Below, piece by piece: positions 48,722 through 59,514 of a stretch of 64,000 nt of DNA. How positions within the stretch are numbered: position 1 is the first letter of the stretch; every line of letters starts with the position of its first letter. The notes below the pieces were generated by a model that ran no database searches, was not told the origin of the DNA, and worked only from the letters and a program-made list of their open reading frames with translations. This stretch comes from Turritopsis dohrnii (taxonomy: Eukaryota; Cnidaria; Hydrozoa; Anthoathecata; Oceaniidae): assembly GCA_027922465.2 (NCBI GenBank), contig BQMF02000175.1:62001-126000 (forward strand), in the 5' to 3' direction. Both the position numbers and the translations under genes were made by a program.

Positions 48722-50923
48722 TTTTTCTATAATAAAGATGAAAAATTACCAAATAAGGATTACTTCTAAAAATCATCTGAAACAATAATAGAAGCCCTAG
48801 TACAAAATGAACAAAATATGTTCGATGTTGCACATTTTTTTAAGTACAAAGGATAGACATTGATCAGTTTTATTTTCTTATTTTTCTGACTTTTTCCAGT
48901 TCTTCTTTGTTTACCACAAAAATCACAAAAGATAGTAAAACCAAAATTCTAAAATCAAAAGGTTTTAGATGATTTTAACATTCTTTAATATCTTTTCCTT
49001 TCATCTCTCCCTATAACTTGTCAGATCATTTTATGTTGACTCCTAATACATATAGCATGTAAAATGAGTCGGAAACACTTTACTGTGTATTGAATCAATT
49101 TGATGTCACAAGCTATCAGGGGTCGAAATAAACCTTTTTTGAATTGCCGGCTATTCTTGATGACAGCGCTGAAGGTGGTTATAAAAGCACCATAGATAGT
49201 TTCTTTTGGACCATCTTAAAAGTTAGGTAGCTTTTGCGAAATATGAAATATGAAATTTGTTGAAATTTGTTGCCGACTGAAAAGGGAAATCTTTTTAGCC
49301 AGCTAAACCTAGAATTTGTCCGGCTTTTGTCCTGGCTATGATAGTAGTAACTGATGAATATAATATCATTTTCAAAGTAAATGTTTTTTTTTTCTTTTAT
49401 TCTACCTGTACTGAAATCTTTTGCATCACCCATTGGTATAAAAGGAAGTGATGAATTGACAACTTACTTCAATAAGTAAATAGGACAGATGCGTAAATAT
49501 TTGAGTAACTACTTTGACCTATGAGGAATTATCAAAGGGTCAGTGGGTTCTTATGATGTTCGAAATTATTGTTTATTATTGGATACTGTTTATCATTAAA
49601 ACAAATAGGCAATAGTATAAAATTCCTAGTTACACTGACACCTGATTTAACAAGTCGTCTTAGGTTTCAATTATAATTTATTTCATAGCTCCTTTATAAA
49701 AAAATGACATGTTTGAAACTGCCAAGAGTTGCATTTCATTTAATATTTCCTTTGTCATCTTCTCCTGATATAGAAATTACTTTTGGCATAACCACAATGC
49801 AACAACTCCTTTCTGAAAAATATTTACCTGTTCAGTCATTATAATTTCAATATAATTTTGGCAAAATAAAATCACTTGTTCATGACATGATAAACTCTGA
49901 TTTATTCAACACTTTCTTCACAAAATGTTGCGCTCTGAAAAAACAATCACTTTTATTACTACTTTTTATTGCTCTTTTAGAAATCTTTTGTTTTGTTCTC
50001 ATGAGTGGAGACCTTTCAGAAACTGGGAATGATTTTTACAGTTATAGACAATCTCACACAAGTTTGTGTTGTATTATTTTAGATTATTATTGTTTCTGTA
50101 TTAAAGTGACTAAATATCTCAGCTACAATAGAACAGGCTTTATTTATAATGAAATTGATTTTAATCTTACACTTTATAATGTAAGCTTGTACTTTACGAA
50201 GAGCCTTCTGTAATTTTTATCTGGAATATATAAATTCTTAAATATATATATATTTATAGCTGCTGAATCAGACTTTTATTCGAGTTGCATGTGAATTTTA
50301 ATTCTAATTGACTTGAGGATTCGGGGGATTTGAAATAAAGGTCTTGCCATAACTCAATTATCTTGTTATTGGTATGTTGAAAGGAGAGATCTTTTTGCTT
50401 TGATTTTGATTTTTAGGCTATTATAATTTTTACACACCCTTTTAAAAGGGATTAATTTTTCACAAACTTAACTTGTAATTTTTCGTTGAATTAATTCACA
50501 AATGGGACAGAGAAAATCATAACAAGTTATATTTTTGATAAATTAATCAGTAAATTACTGATAAGAAAACAATAGATTTAGTCAGTAATTCGTTCGATTT
50601 ATCAGTCATACATTCGATAAGTAATTTCTGATAAATAAACAGTAATAAATATAAACTGAAATTTGTTTAAAACTTTTTGCAGTGTCATTGTAGATGGTTT
50701 CATAGATTCTCCTAGCACATGAAAACAGGGTGTTAGCCAGAAATTCGAAATTTCTGAATTTCTGAATTTCTTAAAAAAGAGCAGGGGGGGGGGTTCAAAT
50801 AATTTTCATTATTTGTAACATTTTTTGTCTGAAAATCAACGAAAAAAACAACTTGTTTAAAACAATCAGTGATATTCTTTTATTTAACAGAGTTAGTTTT
50901 TCATGATTTTGTGTATACATTTA
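48722..50923. other. Upstream flank of the deaminase, no gene seen
   Basis: AT-rich. The open frames at 49179-49433 (-) and 49887-50213 (+) are composed of low-complexity, Phe/Leu/Ile-rich codons expected of AT-rich noise. A cluster of short ATCAGTAATT/CGATAAGTAA-type repeats lies at 50530-50640. No exon of the deaminase could be identified beyond its acceptor. Confidence 0.3.
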
Positions 50924-51740
50924 CTTTAATCGGAGAAACTTTCGCGAGAGAAACTTTCGCGAGGTAAAAAATTTGCGAAATGTTTTGGATAAATTTTCGC
51001 GAATTGGAAAAGTCGCAAAATTTTGCGAAATAAACTTTCGTGAATGAAGAAATTTTTTTAAATAATTTAGGACATTTTTTTAGAAAACAAAGGAATTTCC
51101 TATGCAGAACATTGACAAAATGCATGCATTCGAATCTGTATTTTTCGTTTACTACAAATAAAATGAAGATAAAATTAGTTCAAAAACTACAAAGATTGTT
51201 CGTCGTCAAGTTCGTTGAAAACGTCATCAAAAACATTTTTAGCACCTTCTGGTCCCCACTCCTCATCATCGCCGCCATTGTCATACTCATACTAAAGAAA
51301 CCACGAATCAGAGATAATATACTGCAGGGAAAGGCATCAACTGATATTGTCATTATCGACGACTGAAAAACATTTTTTACATAAATAATATTTGACAGTG
51401 TCTGTTATATCTGTGTATCAAAATATGACTGATTTGTTACAAGAGAAAAAGTGTTTTCAAGAAGATCAAATTGGCAAATCTTTACCTCCCTTATTATATA
51501 CATAGATTTGAATTGAATTGATTGAAATGGATCTCCGACATTTTGGTAGCTTTAAAATTTAAAAAATTGCAAAAAAATCGAAATTTTACTGGATAAACTT
51601 TTGCGATTTGGAAATAAGAGCAAAATTTCGCAAGATAAACTTTCATGAATGAGTGATTTTAAATTTTTCGCGGGATAAACTTTCGTGAAAAAGGGTCAAA
51701 TTCGCGAAAGTTTCTCTTGCGAAAGTTTCTCCGATTAAAG
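50924..51740. mobile_element. TA-flanked pogo-like MITE, 817 bp
   Basis: Terminal inverted repeats of 39 bp with one mismatch start CTTTAATCGGAGAAACTTTC and are bordered by TA (50922-50923 and 51741-51742). The unit AAACTTTCGCG is repeated several times within about 110 bases of each end. The only coding trace is an acidic tail on the minus strand (51187-51291). No catalytic domain remains. Confidence 0.85.
51187..51291 (-). pseudogene. Acidic C-terminal relic of a transposase
   Basis: After an acceptor-like TTCTTTAG the frame reads YEYDNGGDDEEWGPEG, then KNVFDDVFNELDDEQSL and a stop, 34 residues. The Asp/Glu-rich end resembles the tails of pogo/JRK-type transposases. The rest of the gene is deleted. 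Confidence 0.45.
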
Positions 51741-51742
51741 TA

Positions 51743-52418
51743 GTTGTTAAGATTATCAATTTTGTTGCATATTGATGGTTTTTTTTCATTTTAATTGCTT
51801 AACGAGACAATAGGTGAGGCAGAACAAATGAAAAAAAAGACTTGTAAATTTCTAAGCATTATTCTGAGAACTAAAAGTCCATTTGTTTCTTCAATAGCTG
51901 ATATACTCGCTGCTAGCGTCAAACCAGTCTTACACACATGGTTTATTAACAAATCAATTATGACGTTAACATTAGATTGCGGCATCATTTATTCATTTAG
52001 TTAAGAAAAAGAAGAGGTGCATCTATAATCTATTGCTGCTGAAGACATGTCTTCGTAAACAATCAAATTGAAAGGGAGGCAAGACGGGCATGGAAGAACA
52101 CAAAATAAACCGTTAACAAAAAAAGTGATTGTATATATATATAGTAAAGTAATGATGGGATAAGATTTCGTTCTTATTCAAAACAAAATAATTTTTATCA
52201 ATACTTTTACTTGTGATAGAAACTTTTATAAAACTGAATTGGGAAAATGTGAGCCTAACTCGATTGGGAATTAAGGCCGTTTAACGGCGTCTATCTATGC
52301 TGGCTAACACACTGGAATAGTATATAACAAGTGGTTTTACCTTGGTACACAAAACTTTTTCATTTTGTGGTTGAAATAATTTCTTGGTTTTATAATAACT
52401 GGAGACAGCAAATGAATG
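51743..52418. other. Gene-free DNA
   Basis: AT-rich. The short frames on the two strands at 51791-52004 overlap each other almost exactly and show no family resemblance. Nothing supported. Confidence 0.3.
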
Positions 52419-53389
52419 TATATGTGACGGTTTATGGGAAAAGGATAACAAGCGAAAAAGCGATTTGAAGCACTTAATCGCTTTTCCACTTCACAGAATC
52501 GCTTTTCCGTTTCCGTTTCACATGAATCGCTTTTCCACTTCACAGAATCGCTTTTGAATCACTTTTTCCCTTCACATGAAGCACTTTTCCGCTTCACATG
52601 AATCGCTTTTCCGCTTCACATGAATCGCTTTTCCGCTTCACATGAATCGCTTTTCCGCTTCACATGAATCGCTTTTCCGATTCTAATGAATCGCTTTTTT
52701 GATTCTATCACTCAATCAAGTGTTGATTAAAATTCTGATAAACATTCCCCCCCAAGGAATATACCAAAATAACGATCGAACAACTCAAAAAAGAATTGTA
52801 AGGGACGGTTCCTATTGGCAGTAGCTTTAAAACAAACATTTTTTGTCTTTTTTCTTAAACTGAATGTGAACCACGTTCATTTCATATATTTTGCAGCTCA
52901 TGCAAGTATATTTTTTTTGTTATAAATTCTGGTTATTAATTAAGCTACGTTTACATTAGCGAAAGACCCAATCACGTCCTTTCCCTAGTATTCGCCCGTT
53001 TCTTTCCGCATTAAATTTTCCAAAAGTGGAAAACAACCGTTAGTCTAAAAATAAAATTTTTTTTAGTTTTTGTATCTATTCATATTATTGCGCCAGTTAA
53101 TAATACCGTTTTTGACCATTTGGTTCTTGTTTACGAATCATTTTTATTCTTATTATTATCTTCCAAATCGATTTTGAAATCACTTTTCCGCTTCATATGA
53201 ATCGCTTTTCCGCTTCATGAATCACTTTTTCGCTTCACGTGAATCACTTTTTCACTTCACTTGAATCACTTTTTCACTTCACTTGAATCACTTTTTCGCT
53301 TCTAATGAATCGCTTTTTTGCAGCGAAAAATCGCTTTTAAAGAATCGCTTTTTCACTTGTTATCCTTTTCCCATAAACCATCACATATA
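52419..53389. mobile_element. Fold-back-like element filled with a 22-bp minisatellite
   Basis: The ends form inverted repeats of about 45 bp (TATATGTGACGGTTTATGGG at left, its near-complement at right). Between them, 52450-52700 and 53170-53350 hold tandem copies of a 22-bp unit (TTCACATGAATCGCTTTTCC type). Both arrays run in the same direction and are separated by about 460 bp of unique AT-rich DNA. No ORF. Unit variants (AATCACTTTTTC) are more common in the right array. Confidence 0.75.
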
Positions 53390-54611
53390 TAGATGATGAT
53401 AAAAAAGGTTATATACTGAGTATTCCAGGTTTTTAGGCAATCAACATACAATAGAGTATGTATATATTGATAAAAAAATGACAGCATGAAGAATACAGAA
53501 ATGATAATGCTGACGAGGAAACAACATTTAGTTGGTAGTAAGTGCAAGGAAAACTAATTTATTCAAAATCACTAAAAATAAAATTAGTTACCATCAGTAT
53601 TTGTGATTAATAATCTATATATTTATTTGTAATGTATTTCCTTATAAAGTAAATACTGACTTTTACAGATAAATTTCATCTTCTCTGTATATGGAGGAGG
53701 CCATCCCTTATAATACTCACAAACTGCCATGGCATGCTTAATAATAAAAATATCGATTTGACATTCATTGCTCTTTGACATTCATCATGGAATATTTTTT
53801 TTGGCCTTTTAATGGCCTTTGAATTTTCTTATTTATTTCTTTGTTAGGCCTGTAGTAAAATGATAACTTTCAAATCTTATTAATTCTAACAAAAACAAAA
53901 AATGATAAGAAGGCACAAGCACAACTCTCTAAAGATATACACAAAAAGTATGTTAATGTCCTGACGAAGAGAAATTATCTCAAAAGCTTGACACTCAAAA
54001 AATCAATTTCTTGTAAGCTACACACTCATCTTCACGACCACCGACGATTTTAATTCAAAAGGAAGATCCTTTAACATTTGTCATCGATCACTTAAAAATC
54101 ACTACTTCTTCATTATGTCATCAATTCTTCAGTTACCATTATGTATTTTAAGATCATTCCCCGGGAGGGGGAGGGGGACTCCCCCGGATGATTGCTCCCT
54201 GCTATAGTAAATTGCCCCCGGAGCAATACATACCCCCGGCGGATAATCGTTGTGCGGACGAATGCTTCAAAATCTAGGAGGACATCCACCACCTCCTCAA
54301 AAAAGACGGAGTTACGCTGATTGTAACACTCGAATTCTACGCTTACCCAAACCTCCAACGACTAGATTACTTTTTAGGTACGACACATTGCTTCTAACAT
54401 TTCATTTTAAAACAAATATAGGAGACAAAGCAAATACAAAAAACAAAACAAAACAAAACAAAAAACAAAAAACTATCAAGCAAAATGAACTTGATATTCT
54501 GAAGTCTGTACTTTTGATAACATGGCAAATAATGAGCAGACGGTTCTCCTCGATGATAAAACCAACAAAGGTCTTCTAAGAGTTCTCCGAACTCTATAGT
54601 ATTTACATATT
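53390..54611. other. Repeat-rich stretch with a retroelement-like 3' fragment and a GC-rich patch
   Basis: 53869-54155 matches 60428-60680: both begin CAAATCTTATYAATTCTAA, contain TCCTGACGAA and CGAAAGCTTGACAC-like blocks, and end ATTATGTATTTTAAGAT. 54160-54245 is a sharply GC-rich island with C and G runs. A plus-strand exon-like frame follows at about 54263-54378 (MLQNLGGHPPPPQKRRSYAD) ending near a GT; I cannot assign it. Confidence 0.35.
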
Positions 54612-55474
54612 ACTAGCCGCCAAGGCGGCGTCGCTCGCCGCCCATGTCCACCTGCTCTGTATCACTGTATCAATAAACGTCAAATTTCCTTATAAACGGC
54701 TCGTAAAACTTGTGTTCAACCAGAAGCATATTCGAAGTCACAACCTCTCGTAAAACCAATCTTTTAGCAGTGTAACAATACACTCAAAACGTAGAGAGAG
54801 AAAACTTCAACTTTTTATTAGCTTTTGTTTTAAAAAAGTTACGCGCTCTAACATGGGTGCTATCAAACGTAAGGGGGAAATGGTTTCTCTTCTTAAAAAG
54901 ATCACACGGGAGGAGAGAAAAAAAGGCACGTGCTAAATGAATAAAGTGAATAAAAAAAAACGTTCGATCTGATTAAAATAGATTAAAAGAAATCGATTAA
55001 AACAAATTAAGACAACTATTATGACAAAAGCAAAAAAAAAATATTTTGTATCATATACTCTTTTTTTACCTATCGGTTTTTAAACATTTTGATTGCTCGA
55101 AAAAATGTTCACCCGTCTCAGACAGTCAGGCAAGGATACGTTAGGATACACTGGTAAACCGCACGTTTTGCCACTGCTTTATGTCCAAAACGTTTAATCA
55201 GTTAGTTTCAGTTAGTTTGTATTTAGTTGATGTATTGTTTTCAAAGCCAAGTCAACGTGGAATATAAAACTAACAATAATGATAAAAACAAAACGTTATT
55301 CCTATTAGTTCATCAGCCAAAAAAAGTCACGTTCGATTGGGGTTGCAATGTATTTGCTTCGAACTCACGTCGCACACAAAAAAAGAAATAATTTCGCTCA
55401 CAACTCAATCTACCATTTTGCGTGACAGACAAACAAACAGACAAACAAACAGAGAATCGGCTATTAATATATAG
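54612..55474. repeat. Tandem repeat unit A (~0.86 kb)
   Basis: Begins ACTAGCCGCCAAGGCGGCG, a GC-rich hairpin, and ends with GAATCGGCTATTAATATATA after an ACAAACAGACAAAC tract. The middle (CGTAGAGAGAGAAAACTTCA, GATCACACGGGAGGAGAG) is repeated in unit B. No ORF of note. This looks like a dispersed non-autonomous element; superfamily not determined. Confidence 0.7.
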
Positions 55475-56466
55475 ACTAGCCGCCAAGGCGGCGTCACTCG
55501 CCGCCTATGTTCAGTCTGCGTTGTATCACCACCTGCCCCAAATTATTGCACTTAAAACCAGCTATAAGGCTTCCTTTGCTGCTGGCTTTATCGCTTTATC
55601 GCTTTATCGCTTTATCGCTTTATCGCTTAATAAAGCTCGTTTGCACGTGAAGAGAAATATGTTCCTGGTGTTTCAAATCTTGCATGTTCTTAACTCAGCC
55701 GTTCATTGTCGTGGTCACATTTAAAATGTCAGTAGACTTTCTTGCTTTAGACAATGCATTCCGAACGTGAACTTCACGTGGTTTTTATTTACGATTTTAA
55801 ACCAATCAAATATCAGTTTAACAATACACTCAAAACGCAGAGAGAAAAAACTTTTCAACTTATTATTAGCTTTTTCTTTACGCGCTCTAACATGGGTGCT
55901 GTCAGAAGTAGGTGAAAAAATGGTTTCTCTTCTTAAAAAGATCACACGGGAGGAGAGAAAAATGCACGTGCTAAATGAATGAAGTGAATAAAAAACGTTC
56001 GATCAGATTAAAATAGATTAAAAGAAATCGATTAAAGGAGAAATTAAGACAACTATTAACACAAAAGCAAAAAAAAATATTTTGTTTCATGATTCTTTTT
56101 ACCTATCGGTTTTTAAACATTTTGATTGCTCGAAAAAAAGTTCACCCGTCTCAGACAGTCAGCAAAGCGTTAGGATACACTGGCAAACCGCACATGCTGC
56201 CACGTTCTGCCACTGCTGCTTTTTGTCCAAAATGTTTAATCAGTTAGTTTCTTTGTATTTAGTTGATGTATTGTTTTCAAAGCCAAGTCAACGTGGAATA
56301 TAAAACTAACAATATTAATAAAAACAAAACGTTATTCCTATTAGTTCATTAGCCAAAAAAGTCACGTTCGATTGGGGTTGCAATGTATTTGCTTCGAATT
56401 CACGTCGCACACACAAAAAAAATAATTTCGCTCACAACTCAATCTACCATTTTGCGTGACTTACAA

Positions 56467-56515
<49 letters not shown>

Positions 56516-56536
56516 GAATCGGCTATTAATATATAG
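55475..56536. repeat. Tandem repeat unit B (~1.06 kb)
   Basis: Head-to-tail with unit A and with the same start and end. It differs by extra sequence in the first third, including a TTTATCGC simple repeat near 55585-55625. Its terminal tract is a longer run of GACA units (56470-56513). The shared 3' half is nearly identical to unit A. Confidence 0.7.
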
Positions 56537-56729
56537 ATTCTCTTACGACTATTTGTTACGGAACATAATTGTATTATCTTAGAGTTGAAAATATATCTAT
56601 CTTATCTTATCTTATCTTGTCCTAGAGCCGGTGGTGATATACCCTCGCAATAGACCTTTCCCGATTTCCGTTTAAACACCGCGTTATAGCCTAGCCACTA
56701 AGTTTCGCATCTTTTTCAAACTCTTAATT

Positions 56730-57288
56730 TTTTTTTTTTTTTTTAGATGCTGCATATCGATATTTACGTGAAAGTATACACAAAGACAAATAATTACAAA
56801 ACGGAGTATATATAATTACAAATTCCAAGTTGGTGCATCACACTTTGAATTGAATTCCATCTTAAAGAGTCAAATCCTTTGTCTTCGATTCGTTGATCGA
56901 TAATTCGATGTCGATTTCGCTGCTATGGTTTGACTTGAAATATGGCGATCTGGAGCCCCGCAGGCACAAAACACATGCACGAATCAGTTGAAAATTAATT
57001 CGTAATCTGAGCCAATTCATAATCGCGCTATAGCTTACATTTCGTTTTTCGGCAATTTGCTCGGCAATTCGTTTGAATAAAACGCCACATTCTTTGCTCA
57101 TGCCTCCGAAACAAGTGAACACCAATGGGGTGAATGAGGCTTGATCGACTGATGTAATACGTTTATTGTATGATCTTTTCTTTTCTTGCTCGTTGGCTCT
57201 GTGTGCAGCAGATATCGTGGTTTTCTGGTAAGACTTGGCAGTGGGATTGAAGACCCTTACGTCAAAGAAAGCCATCTGACCTTTAGCC
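56730..57288 (-). mobile_element. 5'-truncated non-LTR-type retroelement with poly(A) and target-site duplication
   Basis: On the minus strand the insert ends in a run of about 16 A after a short 3' UTR. It is framed by the identical 13-bp sequence CAAACTCTTAATT at 56717-56729 and 57289-57301. The 5' end is cut inside the coding frame (AKGQMAFFDVRVFNP). These are the classic marks of target-primed reverse transcription. The first bases of the left repeat merge with the T run, so the exact end is uncertain by a few bases. Confidence 0.9.
56862..57275 (-). pseudogene. C-terminal fragment of a retroelement polyprotein, 137 aa
   Basis: Starts MAFFDVRVFNP and contains NEQEKKRSYNKRI, FTPLVFTCFGGM, AEQIAEKRNVSYSAIMNWLR and CLRGSR. 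This arrangement is typical of the region after the reverse transcriptase in retroelements widespread in corals, hydras and other invertebrates. The ATG is internal to the original protein; the frame is open to the truncation point at 57288. The stretch itself has no stop, so the insertion is probably young. It cannot act on its own. Confidence 0.75.
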
Positions 57289-57447
57289 CAAACTCTTAAT
57301 TACTTCTAATTATTCCATTGGGGAACTGAAAGAACGAGAAACTATTACTTATTGAAAACATTATGCAATTAGAAAAACAATGAAAAACATGGAAACGAGG
57401 CGAATCTTGTTAACAACATAATGAAATACCCAGTAGCATTTAATGTA

Positions 57448-58318
57448 CAGTGTGTCCACCAGAAAGTGGGCATCTTGTTTAAAACACAAGTAACTTTTCG
57501 AATTTTTAACAATACAATGCGGTTCTTATACCGTTGGAAAGAGGATTTTTTGAGCTTTCCAAAAATGTAAGTTGTTGTTTATAAAAATTTTTAAAGAATA
57601 TTTGGTATTTTTTGCTTCGATACGGTTGTTAATTTTGTAATGATCAATAAAACAGACTTTTAACGAGCAATTAACCTTTTGTTTCGTTTGAACCAACCGC
57701 TGTTGGCGGTGTTGTGATAAGTTTGTCACGAATTTTTTTAAAAAGGCACAAACTTTTTTTCATTGTGTAAACTTACCTTAAATTTTTAATTATGCTTTAA
57801 TAATTTCATATTCCCAACGCACTGCCAAAATCTTTATAAGCGAGAAAACTAAGAATAAAGTTTTATGACAGAAAGTTATGTAGCTGTTAGTCAGGCTTTT
57901 AGACAACAGTTTCTGGGTAGAAATCCAGCATCAAAAAGCACCATTCAAAGATTTTAAATCTTTGTAAAAGAGTTTTAGAAATGAAACTTTTTTCATGTTT
58001 CAAGCTTGTAAAACGTAAAGTTTTCTTTGTATAAACGCAGCTTTATTACAATATTTTAGCTTTTTGTGATTTCCCATGCTACTCGAGTCGTTAACACCGA
58101 TTCAAGCAAGCGTTAATTGATCATTATTGATTTAATGTCATGGTTTCATGGTAAAGTCAATTATATTTCCCAAAAAATTGGTTTTTCTATAAAAAAGGTC
58201 ATATATTTAGAAAGAGCAAAAAAATTTCTTTCTGTTAATATAAAAATTGAAAATAAGCACGGAAAACAAAAGATATGCTTATTGAAAGTTAGGTGCCCAC
58301 TTTCTGGTAAACACACTG
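57448..58318. mobile_element. Mariner-like element, 871 bp, decayed
   Basis: Terminal inverted repeats begin CAGTGTGT and share ACCAGAAAGTGGGCA. They are flanked by TA at 57446-57447 and 58319-58320. Inside, a plus-strand frame (57865-57957) keeps a transposase N-terminal helix-turn-helix remnant. The rest is AT-rich and full of stops. Confidence 0.85.
57865..57957 (+). pseudogene. Transposase N-terminal remnant, 30 aa
   Basis: MTESYVAVSQAFRQQFLGRN followed by PASKSTIQRF and a stop. The VSQAFRQQFLGRNPASKSTI pattern resembles the small helix-turn-helix (DUF4817-like) seen at the start of many invertebrate mariner-type proteins. Too short to function as a transposase. Confidence 0.55.
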
Positions 58319-58699
58319 TAGTTACCTTGTATGGTCTCCTCTTTTTCAATTACCCTGCTCTTAATTATCATATGTTATTCACTTGTGTCAGGGTATTTCC
58401 TTCTTCCATTCATGTGACGGACGGTAATTGATAAAAACATTTAGTAAAATAATCTTTATACCACAAGTGTTCATTTATACCCTTTCCATTTTATGAATGA
58501 ATCAAACTTTTATGTCATCCAAAAAAATGTGGATAACAATGCAGTAGAATATTAAACGTTGTTTTCTGAAAATCCCCTGAGTGCTAAAAATATTACAGTA
58601 GCAGTAGAATAACAAACGGGAATACCCCAAAAACATGCATAAATAAAAATTGTTTGCATGAGCAGTCCCCCAAAAAACTGTGAGTGTTAAGGAGACATA

Positions 58700-59233
58700 A
58701 TGGAAGATTCCTGTTCTGTTGAAAGATCGGATTGTGCCAATGGGGTTGCAAATGAAATAAAAGTTGCTCTCGAAATTGTGAGCAAAACATGTGAAAGATT
58801 GCATCAACAGGTTGTTCAATTGTCTCGAACAACAACAGACCAGAAGACAATCCAACTGTTAAAAGAATTAGACATCAGTGATAACATAAAAGATTTGCAA
58901 GTCTACAATGACTTTCAATGTCTTTATGAATTTCAGCAATTGTTGATCAAACATTATCAAGTACAAAATAAATTTTTGGGACCAAAGTTTGTACAAATAA
59001 CCAAAACTACATGCACACTGGTTCAAAATTTGGAAGAAATCCTAGAGAAATGAGAAAAACTTAACGACAAAGATTTAAATGATGCTCCTATGCCAGATTT
59101 CAGATTTCTGAAAAAGATTAAAGATCTGAAAAAGAAATCCCGCAATCATGCATTTCCCGCAATCATGCATATATACGCCATAAATTTAGATAGACTTCGA
59201 AAATGTACAGACGATCTATCTCGAAGTATTTGA
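58700..59233 (+). pseudogene. Second copy of the orphan gene, interrupted by one in-frame UGA
   Basis: Starts MEDSCSVERSDCANG and is collinear with the gene at 45717. At 59051-59053 a TGA stands where copy 1 has TGG (Trp in ILEKWEEL). After it the same frame stays open to the same natural end (KCTDDLSRSI, stop at 59231-59233), 178 codons in all. An in-frame 9-bp insertion near CCCGCAATCATGCA is a small local repeat. AATAAA lies near 59348. Either a young pseudogene or a truncated 117-aa product. Confidence 0.7.
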
Positions 59234-59514
59234 TGGATATTAAAAGATGTAATGAATCGGACATATCATTTTGAATGGAAACTGTGTAAAATCTATTAGC
59301 TAAATTGTATGTTGTATTAGATTTGTAAATTTCCTGAATTTTTCTGTAATAAAAAACGTTTTGTCTTGAGACATCTTGCGAGTTACGATGATAAACTGAA
59401 TTCAAAATCAACTCCTGAGCTATTTCGAAAATAAGATCTTTCCCCAGATGATGTAACACAACCATGCTTGCCATTAGAGAAACTTATTGTATTATTGCAT
59501 ACAATTTCGAGTGT

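Noticed and set aside
52450..53350. Regularly repeated 22-bp units resembling a CRISPR array
   Set aside because: Units are directly contiguous, without unique spacers of constant length, and lie in a eukaryotic fold-back element; this is a minisatellite.
59051..59053. UGA as a selenocysteine codon
   Set aside because: The paralogue has Trp, not Cys, here, and no SECIS-like stem-loop was evident in the short 3' region.
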